Positions 1 to 7,251 of a DNA stretch of 14,059 bases are shown in pieces; within the stretch, counting starts at the first letter, position 1, and every line of letters begins with the position of its first letter. A model generated the notes under the pieces. That model did no database searches, was not told the DNA's origin, and saw only the letters and a program-made list of their open reading frames with translations. Made by a program: the position numbers and the translations under genes. The DNA is from FEN-987 sp049521055 (GTDB lineage: Archaea; Thermoproteota; Bathyarchaeia; 40CM-2-53-6): positions 1 through 14,059 of the forward strand of contig JBEKPE010000048.1 in assembly GCA_049521055.1 (NCBI GenBank). Reading direction: 5' to 3'.

Positions 1-744
1 TACCCAGGGAAAAATGTTTGGCGAGGCGCCAGCTTTAGTTTCGATCGCGGCGAACTTGTAGCCATCATTGGCCCCAACGGAGCAGGCAAGACAACACTAT
101 TTCGGCTGCTTCTCGGACTACAGCAACCTGTTAGTGGAACAATTAAGATCTTCAACGAACCCCCCAAGCGGGGCAACCCCCGCATCGGCTATGTACCTCA
201 ACGGCACGTGATAGACAGCGAGACGAATGTCGAATGCCTTGAACTAGTCCACTTAGCATACTGCGGCCACCAATGGGGCTTTCACCTATCCGCAAAGGCC
301 GGACGCAACGCCGCCCTTGTGGCCCTTGAAGCAGTCGGAGCGGCAGAACTTGCGCCTCAACCACTAAGCGCTTTGTCAGGCGGCGAGTTACAACGAATAT
401 TCCTCGCCGAGGCGTTGGTAAGCGGTCCGGACATACTATTGCTTGACGAACCTTTGTCAAGTCTTGATATCCGGCGAGCGCAGGAATTGGTGCAGCTAGT
501 CAACGGCGTCGTTCGATCGCGCAACGTGACTGCACTGCTCGTTGCGCATGACATTAATCCGCTACTACCATATCTCGATAAGGTCGTTTACATTGCAAAC
601 GGGAAAGTCGCAACAGGGAAGCCAAAAGACGTCCTAACCTCCGAGCGCCTTACGGCACTATATGACGTCCAAGTTGAAGTTATTCGCGATTCTAGAGGAA
701 ACGTTGCAATCATCGGCATTGAAGACCATCACGGTGACGAATAG
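1..744 (+). CDS. Metal (Zn/Mn-type) ABC transporter ATP-binding protein, 5' end cut by window
   Basis: ATPase subunit that would power metal uptake from the cytoplasmic face of the membrane. The reading frame is open from base 1, so the start codon and probably 10-20 residues lie outside the window. Visible motifs, numbered from the first codon shown: Walker A GPNGAGKTT at residues 24-32, Q-loop YVPQ near 63-66, ABC signature LSGGELQR, Walker B ILLLDEP followed by the D-loop SSLD, and the switch histidine in LLVAHD. The stop is two bases before the start of the permease gene, so the two are surely co-transcribed. The partner is an ABC-3 family permease, which places this ATPase in the ZnuC/MntA-like group rather than iron-siderophore or vitamin B12 transport. 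The substrate-binding lipoprotein gene is not in the window and may lie upstream. Zn versus Mn cannot be told from the sequence. Confidence 0.95.
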   Translation, partial: YPGKNVWRGASFSFDRGELVAIIGPNGAGKTTLFRLLLGLQQPVSGTIKIFNEPPKRGNPRIGYVPQRHVIDSETNVECLELVHLAYCGHQWGFHLSAKAGRNAALVALEAVGAAELAPQPLSALSGGELQRIFLAEALVSGPDILLLDEPLSSLDIRRAQELVQLVNGVVRSRNVTALLVAHDINPLLPYLDKVVYIANGKVATGKPKDVLTSERLTALYDVQVEVIRDSRGNVAIIGIEDHHGDE

Positions 745-746
745 CA

Positions 747-1649
747 ATGACGTTCAGTGCAAATCTACTGCTCGACCTGCAACAGATGTTCCAATACCAA
801 TTCATGCAGCACGCTTTTGAAGCCGGAACACTCGTAGCCATCGTCGCGGGCATCGTCGGCTATTTTGTCGTGTTGCGTCGTTCCTCCTTCGCGGCGCATG
901 CACTCTCGCACATCGGCTTCGCCGGAGCAGCGGGCGCGGTTCTAGTTGGAGTCAGCCCTGTTTTCGGTCTGTTGCTATTCACCAGCGTCGGTGGGATGGG
1001 AATGACTGTTCTCGGCCCCCGCGCATCCCAGCGCGATGTGCAAATTGGCACTGTCCTCGCGTTCATGCTTGGACTAGGGGTGCTATTCATTAGCCTCTAT
1101 ACCGGTTACGCGACGGAAGCCTATTCGATTCTTTTCGGAGAAATACTGGGAATCAGCAGCATCGACGTCCTAGTAACGGCTATCGCTGCGTTAGTAATTC
1201 TCTGCGCGGTCGCGTTCGTTTATCGACCCCTCCTCTTCGCATCGCTCGACGAAGATGTTGCGGAGGCGAAAGGATTGCACATGCACATGCTTGGAATCGT
1301 CTTCATGCTTTTGGTCGCACTTGCCACATCGATTGCCGTTCAAGTAGTGGGCGTACTTCTAATCTTCTCGTTGATGGTCACGCCAGCCGCGATTGCGCAA
1401 CGCCTGGCAAAACGACCCTGGCGAGCGGTAGTACTGTCGATAATCATCGCCCTAGCCGCCACATGGTTCGGCCTGTTTGTAGCATTTTACGAGCCTTACC
1501 CTGTGAGTTTCTTCATAACAACTATCGTGTTCGTTCTCTACTTGCTTGTTAGATTGTTCCATCCGAGGATCAAGTCGATGAAACACGCGGAAGCAAGCCT
1601 TCAGGGCGATCGACCAGGACAGATGACTGCACCTGAAGTTACTGCGTAA
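747..1649 (+). CDS. Metal ABC transporter permease, ABC-3 family (ZnuB/MntB-like)
   Basis: Membrane subunit of a zinc- or manganese-type importer, 300 residues, a normal length for the family. It is very hydrophobic with about eight to nine predicted membrane segments. Near residues 44-65 it has the family region RRSSFAAHALSHIGFAGAAG, which follows the first or second membrane helix in ABC-3 permeases. A cytoplasmic coupling segment is seen around FASLDEDVAEAKGLH, a sequence typical of this family. The ATG lies two bases after the ATPase stop, and a GGTGACG stretch just upstream may serve as the ribosome binding site. The hydrophilic tail of about 30 residues after the last helix is not distinctive. 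Function is assigned from family features; metal identity is inference. The next gene, a NikR-like sensor, supports regulation by a transition metal. Confidence 0.93.
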   Translation: MTFSANLLLDLQQMFQYQFMQHAFEAGTLVAIVAGIVGYFVVLRRSSFAAHALSHIGFAGAAGAVLVGVSPVFGLLLFTSVGGMGMTVLGPRASQRDVQIGTVLAFMLGLGVLFISLYTGYATEAYSILFGEILGISSIDVLVTAIAALVILCAVAFVYRPLLFASLDEDVAEAKGLHMHMLGIVFMLLVALATSIAVQVVGVLLIFSLMVTPAAIAQRLAKRPWRAVVLSIIIALAATWFGLFVAFYEPYPVSFFITTIVFVLYLLVRLFHPRIKSMKHAEASLQGDRPGQMTAPEVTA

Positions 1650-1703
1650 CCCAAATCCTGCGACTCACGTTTCCGAAAACAAATGGGTCCGTTATTGAAG
1701 ACG

Positions 1704-1750
1704 TTAATAAGTTGCAGGAGAATGTTCTTATTGATTATTAAGATCGGAGG
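1704..1750 (+). promoter_or_regulatory. Promoter with NikR-type dyad operator and ribosome binding site
   Basis: A TATA-like TTAATAA (1704-1710) lies about 50 bases before the regulator start. AATAAG at 1706-1711 and CTTATT at 1727-1732 form a perfect inverted pair separated by 15 bases. The outer bases extend it to T-N-AATAAG / CTTATT-N-A (1704-1734). A second, overlapping pair TCTTA (1726-1730) / TAAGA (1739-1743) gives a third half-site. The ribosome binding site GGAGG is at 1746-1750, 9 bases before the ATG. The spacing resembles the known NikR operator plan of 6-bp half-sites with about 16 bases between them. One half-site overlaps the TATA box, so binding would be expected to block transcription. 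The geometry is seen directly; regulator binding is inferred. Confidence 0.55.
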
Positions 1751-1759
1751 AACATCGGA

Positions 1760-2146
1760 ATGACGATAGTCAGCTTATCGTTTCCTGAAACCATGATCAG
1801 TGAAATGGATCAAATCCAGAAGTCAGGAAGTTTCGCGGGTAGATCCGAACTCGTTAGGGCCGCAGTTAGATTGCTCATCGAAGATTCGAAGGAGAAGGAC
1901 AATCTTTCTGGACACTTGAACGCAATCGTACTGGTAACACACGACGAGTCCGACGAAGCCCCCGTAACCCGACTCAAACACGAATTCGAAGAAATCGTGA
2001 GGACGCACATCCATAACAAGATAAGCAAAAACAACTGCGTCGAGCTTTTTCTACTAGAAGGGGACGGAAAGAAGATCGCCTCAATGGTACGAGAATTCCA
2101 AAAGGAAGACAAGCTCAAGAGCGTAAAGCTAGTCGCAATAGATTGA
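1760..2146 (+). CDS. NikR/CopG-like metal-responsive transcriptional regulator
   Basis: A 128-residue DNA-binding regulator. Residues 1-45 form a ribbon-helix-helix domain: beta strand TIVSLSFPE, then helices with the GRSELVRAAVRLLIED pattern. Residues 52-128 form an ACT-like metal-binding domain as in NikR, ending in a strand SVKLVAID. Putative metal ligands are H74, H83, H85 and C93, matching the NikR set (E. coli H76, H87, H89, C95) in order and type. Two spacings differ: 9 instead of 11 between the first two His, and 8 instead of 6 between the last His and Cys. GGAGG lies 9 bases before the ATG. It follows the metal ABC genes on the same strand after a 110-base gap with its own promoter. 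It likely controls itself and perhaps the transporter. The metal sensed is uncertain; nickel is known for the family, while the neighbouring transporter is of the Zn/Mn type. Confidence 0.85.
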   Translation: MTIVSLSFPETMISEMDQIQKSGSFAGRSELVRAAVRLLIEDSKEKDNLSGHLNAIVLVTHDESDEAPVTRLKHEFEEIVRTHIHNKISKNNCVELFLLEGDGKKIASMVREFQKEDKLKSVKLVAID

Positions 2147-2303
2147 ACCACGCGTCGACACGCCAATCATTCCATCAGACCTGGCTATCTTGAAGGAGAA
2201 GTACGGGCCCAGAGGCATGTCCGATGCTATTAACGCAATTCTTGCTGAAGCCCTTTTGACCTCTACGCGCAACGGATTATGGTCGTTCAAAACTCTCCAA
2301 TGA
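2142..2303 (+). pseudogene. Start-less remnant of a ribbon-helix-helix (CopG/antitoxin-like) protein
   Basis: A 53-codon open stretch bounded upstream by a stop at 2139-2141 and ending in TGA at 2301-2303. It overlaps the end of the NikR-like gene by 5 bases in another frame. The translation contains PSDLAILKEKYGPRG and then MSDAINAILAEALL. This has the look of the strand-helix-helix part of small ribbon-helix-helix proteins, with a short beta strand ending in P-x-DLA and an amphipathic second helix. No ATG, GTG or TTG occurs before the strand region. The first in-frame candidates are a TTG at 2190 and an ATG at 2217, both inside the conserved part. It therefore reads as a 5'-truncated relic or, less likely, a gene with an ATT start at 2142. 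Family assignment is by pattern only. Confidence 0.45.
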
Positions 2304-2314
2304 GTATGGACTAT

Positions 2315-2821
2315 CTAGCTACGTGTACTCCTCTTACGCCATTTATCGTCTGCGAGAACTACCGATGTTTCGATCTGACGATCAGAGATAGACCAATACT
2401 CTCTCAACAGTTGATCCTTTGTTTCTTTTGATACCTGCTCGAAGCCTTGATTTCTGTAGAAACGAACAGCCCACGCTGCGTCCTCCCATGTGCCAACTAA
2501 GAAGGGACGGTCCGTGAGACTGCGAAGATGCGACAACAGCTGGCTGCCAATACCACGATTCTGATATTTCGTGGTGACGTAGGCATGCCGGACCAGACTG
2601 ACATCTTTCACATCCTGAATGCCCATGACGCCTAATAGAACACCGTTTTCCTCGTACCCCCAGAACACAACACCGTCGCTAATTTCGCGTCGAAGTTCAT
2701 TCTTCTCCATGTATGGTTCTTTCCAACAATCCTTGGGAATAACGCCCCGGTAAACTTGCGCTGATTCATTGATGATTGTGAGAACCGCGTCGAAATCCTC
2801 CTCCCGGCATCTGCGAATCAC
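2315..2821 (-). CDS. GNAT family N-acetyltransferase
   Basis: A 168-residue acetyltransferase of the GNAT fold, which moves an acetyl group from acetyl-CoA to an amine. The N-terminal IRRCREEDFDAVLTIINES is the usual strand 1 / helix 1. The strand VRHAYVTTKYQ leads into motif A, QNRGIGSQLL, which fits the R/Q-x-x-G-x-G/A acetyl-CoA pyrophosphate loop. Later FYRNQGFEQVSKE is the typical motif B (F/Y..GF). A GTG at 2821 is preferred as start: GGAGG at 2834-2830 on the minus strand lies 8 bases before it. The TTG six bases upstream is only 2 bases from that site. The substrate cannot be named; small-molecule or peptide acetylation are both possible. It stands alone between plus-strand genes. The hydrophilic tail DDKWRKRSTRS after the fold has no recognised role. 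Confidence 0.88.
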   Translation of the reverse strand: MIRRCREEDFDAVLTIINESAQVYRGVIPKDCWKEPYMEKNELRREISDGVVFWGYEENGVLLGVMGIQDVKDVSLVRHAYVTTKYQNRGIGSQLLSHLRSLTDRPFLVGTWEDAAWAVRFYRNQGFEQVSKETKDQLLREYWSISDRQIETSVVLADDKWRKRSTRS

Positions 2822-2982
2822 TACCAAATCCTCCCAGACTGCGCTTGATTATGCTTCGCGATAAAGATGCTTTTGACAAATGAGGAACGGATGGCTCGCA
2901 GAGTATTGTTCGAGAACGCGAGCGAACTTTATCGAATTGGTTTTCGGTAGATCTTAATTGCTCGCAGAAAGCATCCGATCTG

Positions 2983-2990
2983 TTTTATAT
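2983..2990 (+). promoter_or_regulatory. TATA-like promoter element before the glutamine-synthetase-like gene
   Basis: TTTTATAT lies 32-39 bases before the ATG at 3022, placing initiation near 3010-3015 and leaving a leader of about 10 bases. No Shine-Dalgarno sequence is seen, which fits leaderless or short-leader translation in archaea. Two exact copies of GCTCGCAGA (2894-2902 and 2960-2968) lie upstream, 66 bases apart, and could be regulatory half-sites. That part is weak. Confidence 0.4.
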
Positions 2991-3021
2991 CTCGAACTAC
3001 TGTACGCAAAATGGAATTCTG

Positions 3022-4386
3022 ATGTCGCGAGAATCCGTAATCAAATCAATTCACGATAAGCAAATCCAACTACTGTGTGCCGAGTACGTTGATTTTGGAG
3101 GAATCTCAAGATCCAAGGCTGCCACCTTAAGGGATTTGGACAGCTTCCTTGAACACGGTGTCACTTTCGCCAAAGGAAATTTCGGACTTACCTCCTACGA
3201 CGCGCTCGCAGCTGAAGCAGGATACACTCCGGCTTCCGACGAAGCGTACCTAATCCCAGATATTGAAACGTTCGCAGTTGCACCTTACGCAGATCGAATG
3301 GCTCGATTTATGGGTGAATTGAGGAATGCTGATGGCTCCTGGTGGGAACTCTGTCCACGTCACGGGTTCCGCACTTTCCTGCACCGCGTGGAGGCACAGG
3401 GTTACAGGTACGTTGGAGGAGCCGAAATGGAGTTCAATGTTGTTCGGCAGGAAGGGTCTGTTTTCGTTCCTTGGTTGAATGCTGCCATGCAATCGCAGCA
3501 CGGTCTCGACCTTGGCTTCGAGCTACTTAACGAGATCCGACAGAGCGTGGAAGCAATGAATGTGCAAGTTACAAAGGCGCATGCAGAAGGTGGTGGCTCA
3601 TACGGCGGACACTTCGAGATCGATATGCACCATCATGAAGGGGTAAAATGTGCTGATGATGTGGTGACCTTCAGAGACGCTGCGAAAGCAATAGCCTACA
3701 GACGTGGACTGATCGTGACATTTCTTGCAAAGGTTTCTGATCAGTTCACTGGGAGTGGGATGCATCTCAACAGCAGCTTAGTTGAACCGCGGACGGGTAG
3801 AAACCTGTTCAGCGATCAAAACGATGATCGCAAAATGGGTTTGAGTCAATTGTGTTACTACTTCATCGGAGGGATACTCGAGCATACTCGAGGCCTCTGC
3901 GCAGCGGTAGCGTCGAACGTCAACTCTTACAAGCGGCTTATTCACCCAGGTCATTGGGCGGCTGACGGGGTATTCTACGCGCTAGGCCATCGAGGGGCTG
4001 CTGTCAGAATTCCCCACCTACCCAGCGGTTCAACCAATGCGCATATTGAGTTCAGGGTCCCAGACCCCTCATGTAATCCATACATCGCTTTCACATGTCT
4101 ATTGGCTGCTGGAATAGACGGAGTAAAAAGGAAGATCGAGCCCGGAGACCCAGTCGTCGGTGACGTTAGCCGCTTGAGCTCAAGCGAGCGAAGAAACCGC
4201 GGAATCAAACCCCTACCAAAGTGCCTCTATGAGGCTGTAGATGAGTTCAGTAAAGATCAGGTGTTCAAAGAAGCACTCGGTGCCCCACTCTTCGATGAGT
4301 ACGTGAACATCAAACTCGGGGAGTGGGATGAATACAGCTCGATGGTTACTCCCTGGGAGGTTCAGCGAATGATAAATTTCCACTAG
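3022..4386 (+). CDS. Glutamine synthetase superfamily ligase (divergent; possible gamma-glutamyl-amine ligase)
   Basis: A 454-residue ATP-grasp-unrelated ligase of the glutamine synthetase family, with an N-terminal beta-grasp and a C-terminal catalytic domain. Metal- and ATP-site residues kept: E135 and E137 in GAEMEF, E189, E199 in GGHFEI, H248 in GSGMHLN, E343 and R345 in HIEFRVPDPSCNPY. NSYKRL (301-306) and R329 in AAVRIP are also kept. Changes are seen where the substrate binds. The usual FDGSS segment, which holds the ammonium-site Asp, reads KGNFGLTS (51-58). The usual NRS before the RIP motif reads GHRGA (322-326). No adenylylation tyrosine motif is visible. Such departures are common in family members that join glutamate to amines (PuuA-like) rather than to ammonia, so it should not be called GlnA. 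The nearby APC permease fits an amine or amino acid role. The exact substrate is unknown. The ATG was chosen from promoter spacing and the N-terminal fit. Confidence 0.85.
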   Translation: MSRESVIKSIHDKQIQLLCAEYVDFGGISRSKAATLRDLDSFLEHGVTFAKGNFGLTSYDALAAEAGYTPASDEAYLIPDIETFAVAPYADRMARFMGELRNADGSWWELCPRHGFRTFLHRVEAQGYRYVGGAEMEFNVVRQEGSVFVPWLNAAMQSQHGLDLGFELLNEIRQSVEAMNVQVTKAHAEGGGSYGGHFEIDMHHHEGVKCADDVVTFRDAAKAIAYRRGLIVTFLAKVSDQFTGSGMHLNSSLVEPRTGRNLFSDQNDDRKMGLSQLCYYFIGGILEHTRGLCAAVASNVNSYKRLIHPGHWAADGVFYALGHRGAAVRIPHLPSGSTNAHIEFRVPDPSCNPYIAFTCLLAAGIDGVKRKIEPGDPVVGDVSRLSSSERRNRGIKPLPKCLYEAVDEFSKDQVFKEALGAPLFDEYVNIKLGEWDEYSSMVTPWEVQRMINFH

Positions 4387-4460
4387 CTCGAAACATAGCC
4401 TGGTCTTCCCCTACACTTTAGGCCACTTCGCATAGGTTCGTGGAAGGGTTTTCTGCTAAC

Positions 4461-5417
4461 TTATCCGACCGTCAATAGGTAGTTCCTGATTTTCTCGCCG
4501 TCTAGCTCCACGACCACCCCGCGTAGCATACCTTCAGTGTACTCGCTTCCGGGGTTAAGGCAGAGCGTTCTTCCGATCTTTATGAATCCACGTGACTCGT
4601 GAATATGTCCATGTAACCCGAGTAAGGGCTGATGCTTTTCAATTGCTGATCTCACGGCTTTGCTTCCGGCAGATGTCATCATTATCTCAGAGCCCGCGTA
4701 AACTGGTTTCAGGTTTTCGTCTAGCTTAGGACACGTGTCAAGCCCAGTGTCATACGGCGGAACATGCATGTTGAAGATGCATCTCTTCATGTCCTTGACT
4801 TTGCTGATCATGGAATCCAGCTTGCCTGCGAGTTCTTCTTCACTACACTCTCGGGGGGTCTTCCACGGGGTAGGGTTACTCCATCCGCTGCTCAGCATCT
4901 CGTAGCCGCCGTCAAGAGTTATTATTTCTCCTTCAGGGTCAATCACATAACTTGAACTCTTGAGAACGTCCTCTATCTCCATCCGATCATCGTTTCCTCC
5001 CGTCATGTAGATCTTTATGCCCTTACCCTTCAGGCGTTCCTCAGCAATCTGAGTCCAGAGGCGGAGGGTATCTATCATCACTTGAGAGAATACAGCGTCT
5101 ACTTTCGCCGGATCGCGTTGCATTGCCGCCATTTCTTCGACATTCGTACGATAAGGATAGTATCCCGTGAACCGAATTCGTTTTTCCAGCTCTTCAATCT
5201 CCTGATCCGACTTCAAAACCTGTTTTGTGCCAAGAAACTCCGCGCTACATGTTCCATCGTCGCGCTTAACAATTGGCACTATCATTTTACCGGTGATGTC
5301 TCCTCCGAGGATTAAGACGCTTACCTTGTATGCGGCTGGTGCATTAACGAATTTGAGGAAGCACTTTTCGGATCCATGAACATCCGTGGCGAAGAATAGA
5401 CGAGTCTTGTTGCCCAT
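4461..5417 (-). CDS. Calcineurin-like metallophosphoesterase
   Basis: A 318-residue two-metal phosphoesterase. Motifs in order: D12-x-H14 in TDVHG; GGD with D40; GGNDD at 140-144, where most relatives have GNHD/E, so the usual catalytic histidine is replaced by aspartate; H218 in NMHVPP; and GLHGHIHES with H269 and H271. The C-terminal IKIGRTLCLNPGSEYTEG is the usual closing strand pair seen in small archaeal and bacterial members. A charged insert of about 90 residues between GGD and GNDD (roughly 45-132) is longer than in minimal members such as YfcE. Substrate is unknown: phosphodiesters, nucleotides or proteins are all possible. The gene is divergent from the APC permease and convergent with the ligase gene, so it is probably a single transcript. 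The ATG has only a weak AAGGT ribosome site. No signal peptide is seen, so it acts in the cytoplasm. Confidence 0.88.
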   Translation of the reverse strand: MGNKTRLFFATDVHGSEKCFLKFVNAPAAYKVSVLILGGDITGKMIVPIVKRDDGTCSAEFLGTKQVLKSDQEIEELEKRIRFTGYYPYRTNVEEMAAMQRDPAKVDAVFSQVMIDTLRLWTQIAEERLKGKGIKIYMTGGNDDRMEIEDVLKSSSYVIDPEGEIITLDGGYEMLSSGWSNPTPWKTPRECSEEELAGKLDSMISKVKDMKRCIFNMHVPPYDTGLDTCPKLDENLKPVYAGSEIMMTSAGSKAVRSAIEKHQPLLGLHGHIHESRGFIKIGRTLCLNPGSEYTEGMLRGVVVELDGEKIRNYLLTVG

Positions 5418-5540
5418 GGTTTTACCTTCTGAAATGCTGGGGGATTTACCAGTGCTTAATTGACGTTTGCCTTCGCTATCCGTTCTACCGGCGGTAACCC
5501 CGCATCATTACGATCACCCTCATTCTAGTTCTGCGTATGT

Positions 5541-5557
5541 GTAATTACCGTAATTAC
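5541..5557. promoter_or_regulatory. Tandem palindrome GTAATTAC-C-GTAATTAC, likely operator
   Basis: Two copies of the perfect 8-bp palindrome GTAATTAC are separated by one base, giving a 9-bp repeat period and a 17-bp dyad overall. It lies in the 204-base space between the divergent phosphoesterase and permease genes, 65 bases before the permease start. A TATA-like TTATA (5584-5588) follows about 27 bases downstream. The position suits a regulator of the permease promoter. No cognate regulator is encoded nearby. Confidence 0.5.
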
Positions 5558-5621
5558 AATTCAAATCCGAAATAGTCGTTTTCTTATACGCATTGAAGCT
5601 TCGCAGCCGTGGAGTTAGACT

Positions 5622-7223
5622 TTGGGAGAACAACAATATTTCGTTAGAAAAGCAAGTGGTCTAGTCAGAGAATTTGGAGCTACAGATCTTCTCTTAATTA
5701 GCTCAGCAATGGTCTTCGGCCTAGTCTTTACAACACTTCAATTTCCGTGGTTCTACGGTTTCAATCCAGGCGCGAACCTCGCCCTCTCGCTGATCATAGC
5801 GGGCGTACCTTTTCTATTCCTAATGCTCGTCTACTGGGTCATCGGCGTAGTAATGCCAAGATCAGGCTCAGACTACGTCTGGGTCAGCCGAGTTTTCCAT
5901 CCATCGATTGGCTTTGCATGGTCGTTCCTCTACATGTTCGCCGTCTTCACGGCGGCATACGTTGGAGGCCTCACCGCTTTCTCATATGCACTGTCGATCG
6001 CAGTCAACATGTGGGGGATTCTGTTCAACTCCTCAAGTTTGATTGCTGCAAGTACCTTCCTAGGCGGAACCATGGGAACATTCTACTTAGCTCTCGGATT
6101 CACAATTCTTTTCGCATTGTTAGCAGCGATGGGGGCGCGTTTGATCAAGGGCTTACTTTATTTCTCTTGGGGCGCCGCGATTGTAGGAATAGTGTTGATG
6201 TGGTGGCTCCTAGCCAGCACAACCCCAGCCCTGTTCGCAGCCAAATGGAACACGGTAATGTCGAGCTACCCGACGTATCAGGCGCTGCAGGATACTGCAA
6301 CCAAAGCAGGCTGGACTCCTCCTGTTGGCGGTATGGCCGCCGTGATGGGGGCGCTTCCACTAGCATCCCTATTCCTTCTTGGAGGCAACTACGGAGGCAA
6401 CGTTATCGCGGGTGAAGTGAAAAATGTCAGAAAGACCGTACCAATCGCATTGCTCTTATCATTAGCTTTGGGAATCATATACTGGAGCATCTCAGGGTTT
6501 CTAACGCTAAACGCGGTAGGTCAGAACTGGTTTTACGCCGTCGCATATAGCTGGGAAGTCGCGCCCACATCATATCCCCTTCCATTCCCACCCTCACAGC
6601 CACTCTTGCTATCAGTAATCGCTTTCCCCAACGCAATACTGCTGGGGTTAGTGTTCCTGACATATTTCTTTGGCTCAATCCAGATACTGTTCGTCTACTT
6701 CTGGGTGCCAAGCCGATACTTCTTCGCTTGGTCCTTCGACAGAATTATACCAACCAAATTTGCTGACGTCAGTCGTCGCTTCCACACACCACACATAGCC
6801 ATAACCTCTATGGCAGTGCTATCGGCCGTCGTTCTAGCGCTATACACATTCACCAGTTGGTCAACGGCATTCACTCTGGGAACGGTTCTATGGGATGTAG
6901 CCTACGTAGTACCTGCATTAGCAACAGTCGTATTCCCCTTCACCAAAAAGGACTTACTTCAACAAGCACCGGATTTCATGAGAAAGAAGATCGCAAACAT
7001 CCCAATAATCAGCATACTGGGCGTTCTGTGCTCGATCACCTTCGCCTATATGGGATATGTCGCTTGGTCCAACCCCTTGATCACCGCGCAAACGGCTTCA
7101 GGCGTAGAGATCGCCGTCGGAATCATCGTAGCATGCTTCGCAGTTTACTACCTATCGCTAGCGGTTCACAAACGGTCAGGACTCGATATCAACATGGCGT
7201 TCAAAGAACTACCGCCCGTCTAA
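5622..7223 (+). CDS. APC superfamily amino acid/amine permease
   Basis: A 533-residue integral membrane transporter, expected to move an amino acid or amine across the cell membrane. The N-terminal GLVREFGATDLLLISSA is the cytoplasmic lead-in and first helix common in APC proteins. The segment MPRSGSDYVWVSR (about 79-91) matches the family hallmark PRSGG-x-Y-x-x-x-SR after helix 2. About 12 hydrophobic segments follow, with a loop near residues 205-235 (NTVMSSYPTYQALQDTATKA) that is long for the family. The end KRSGLDINMAFKELPPV is a short cytoplasmic tail. The TTG at 5622 is chosen because GGAG at 5611-5614 lies 7 bases before it and no in-frame ATG precedes the first helix. A pyrimidine tract follows the stop. 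Substrate is not determinable; proximity to the glutamine-synthetase-like ligase suggests amines or glutamate-related compounds, by inference only. Confidence 0.9.
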   Translation: MGEQQYFVRKASGLVREFGATDLLLISSAMVFGLVFTTLQFPWFYGFNPGANLALSLIIAGVPFLFLMLVYWVIGVVMPRSGSDYVWVSRVFHPSIGFAWSFLYMFAVFTAAYVGGLTAFSYALSIAVNMWGILFNSSSLIAASTFLGGTMGTFYLALGFTILFALLAAMGARLIKGLLYFSWGAAIVGIVLMWWLLASTTPALFAAKWNTVMSSYPTYQALQDTATKAGWTPPVGGMAAVMGALPLASLFLLGGNYGGNVIAGEVKNVRKTVPIALLLSLALGIIYWSISGFLTLNAVGQNWFYAVAYSWEVAPTSYPLPFPPSQPLLLSVIAFPNAILLGLVFLTYFFGSIQILFVYFWVPSRYFFAWSFDRIIPTKFADVSRRFHTPHIAITSMAVLSAVVLALYTFTSWSTAFTLGTVLWDVAYVVPALATVVFPFTKKDLLQQAPDFMRKKIANIPIISILGVLCSITFAYMGYVAWSNPLITAQTASGVEIAVGIIVACFAVYYLSLAVHKRSGLDINMAFKELPPV

Positions 7224-7227
7224 CCCA

Positions 7228-7251
7228 CTCCTCCTTTTCTTTCCTCCTTTT
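7228..7251 (+). terminator. Pyrimidine-tract terminator after the permease
   Basis: An unbroken run of 24 C and T bases starts 5 bases after the TAA of the permease. It includes TTTT at two places and no stem-loop. Such T-rich, hairpin-free tracts are typical archaeal transcription ends. Confidence 0.55.

Noticed and set aside
2825..2827. TTG as the start of the GNAT gene
   Set aside because: It is only 2 bases from GGAGG; the GTG six bases later has the right spacing.
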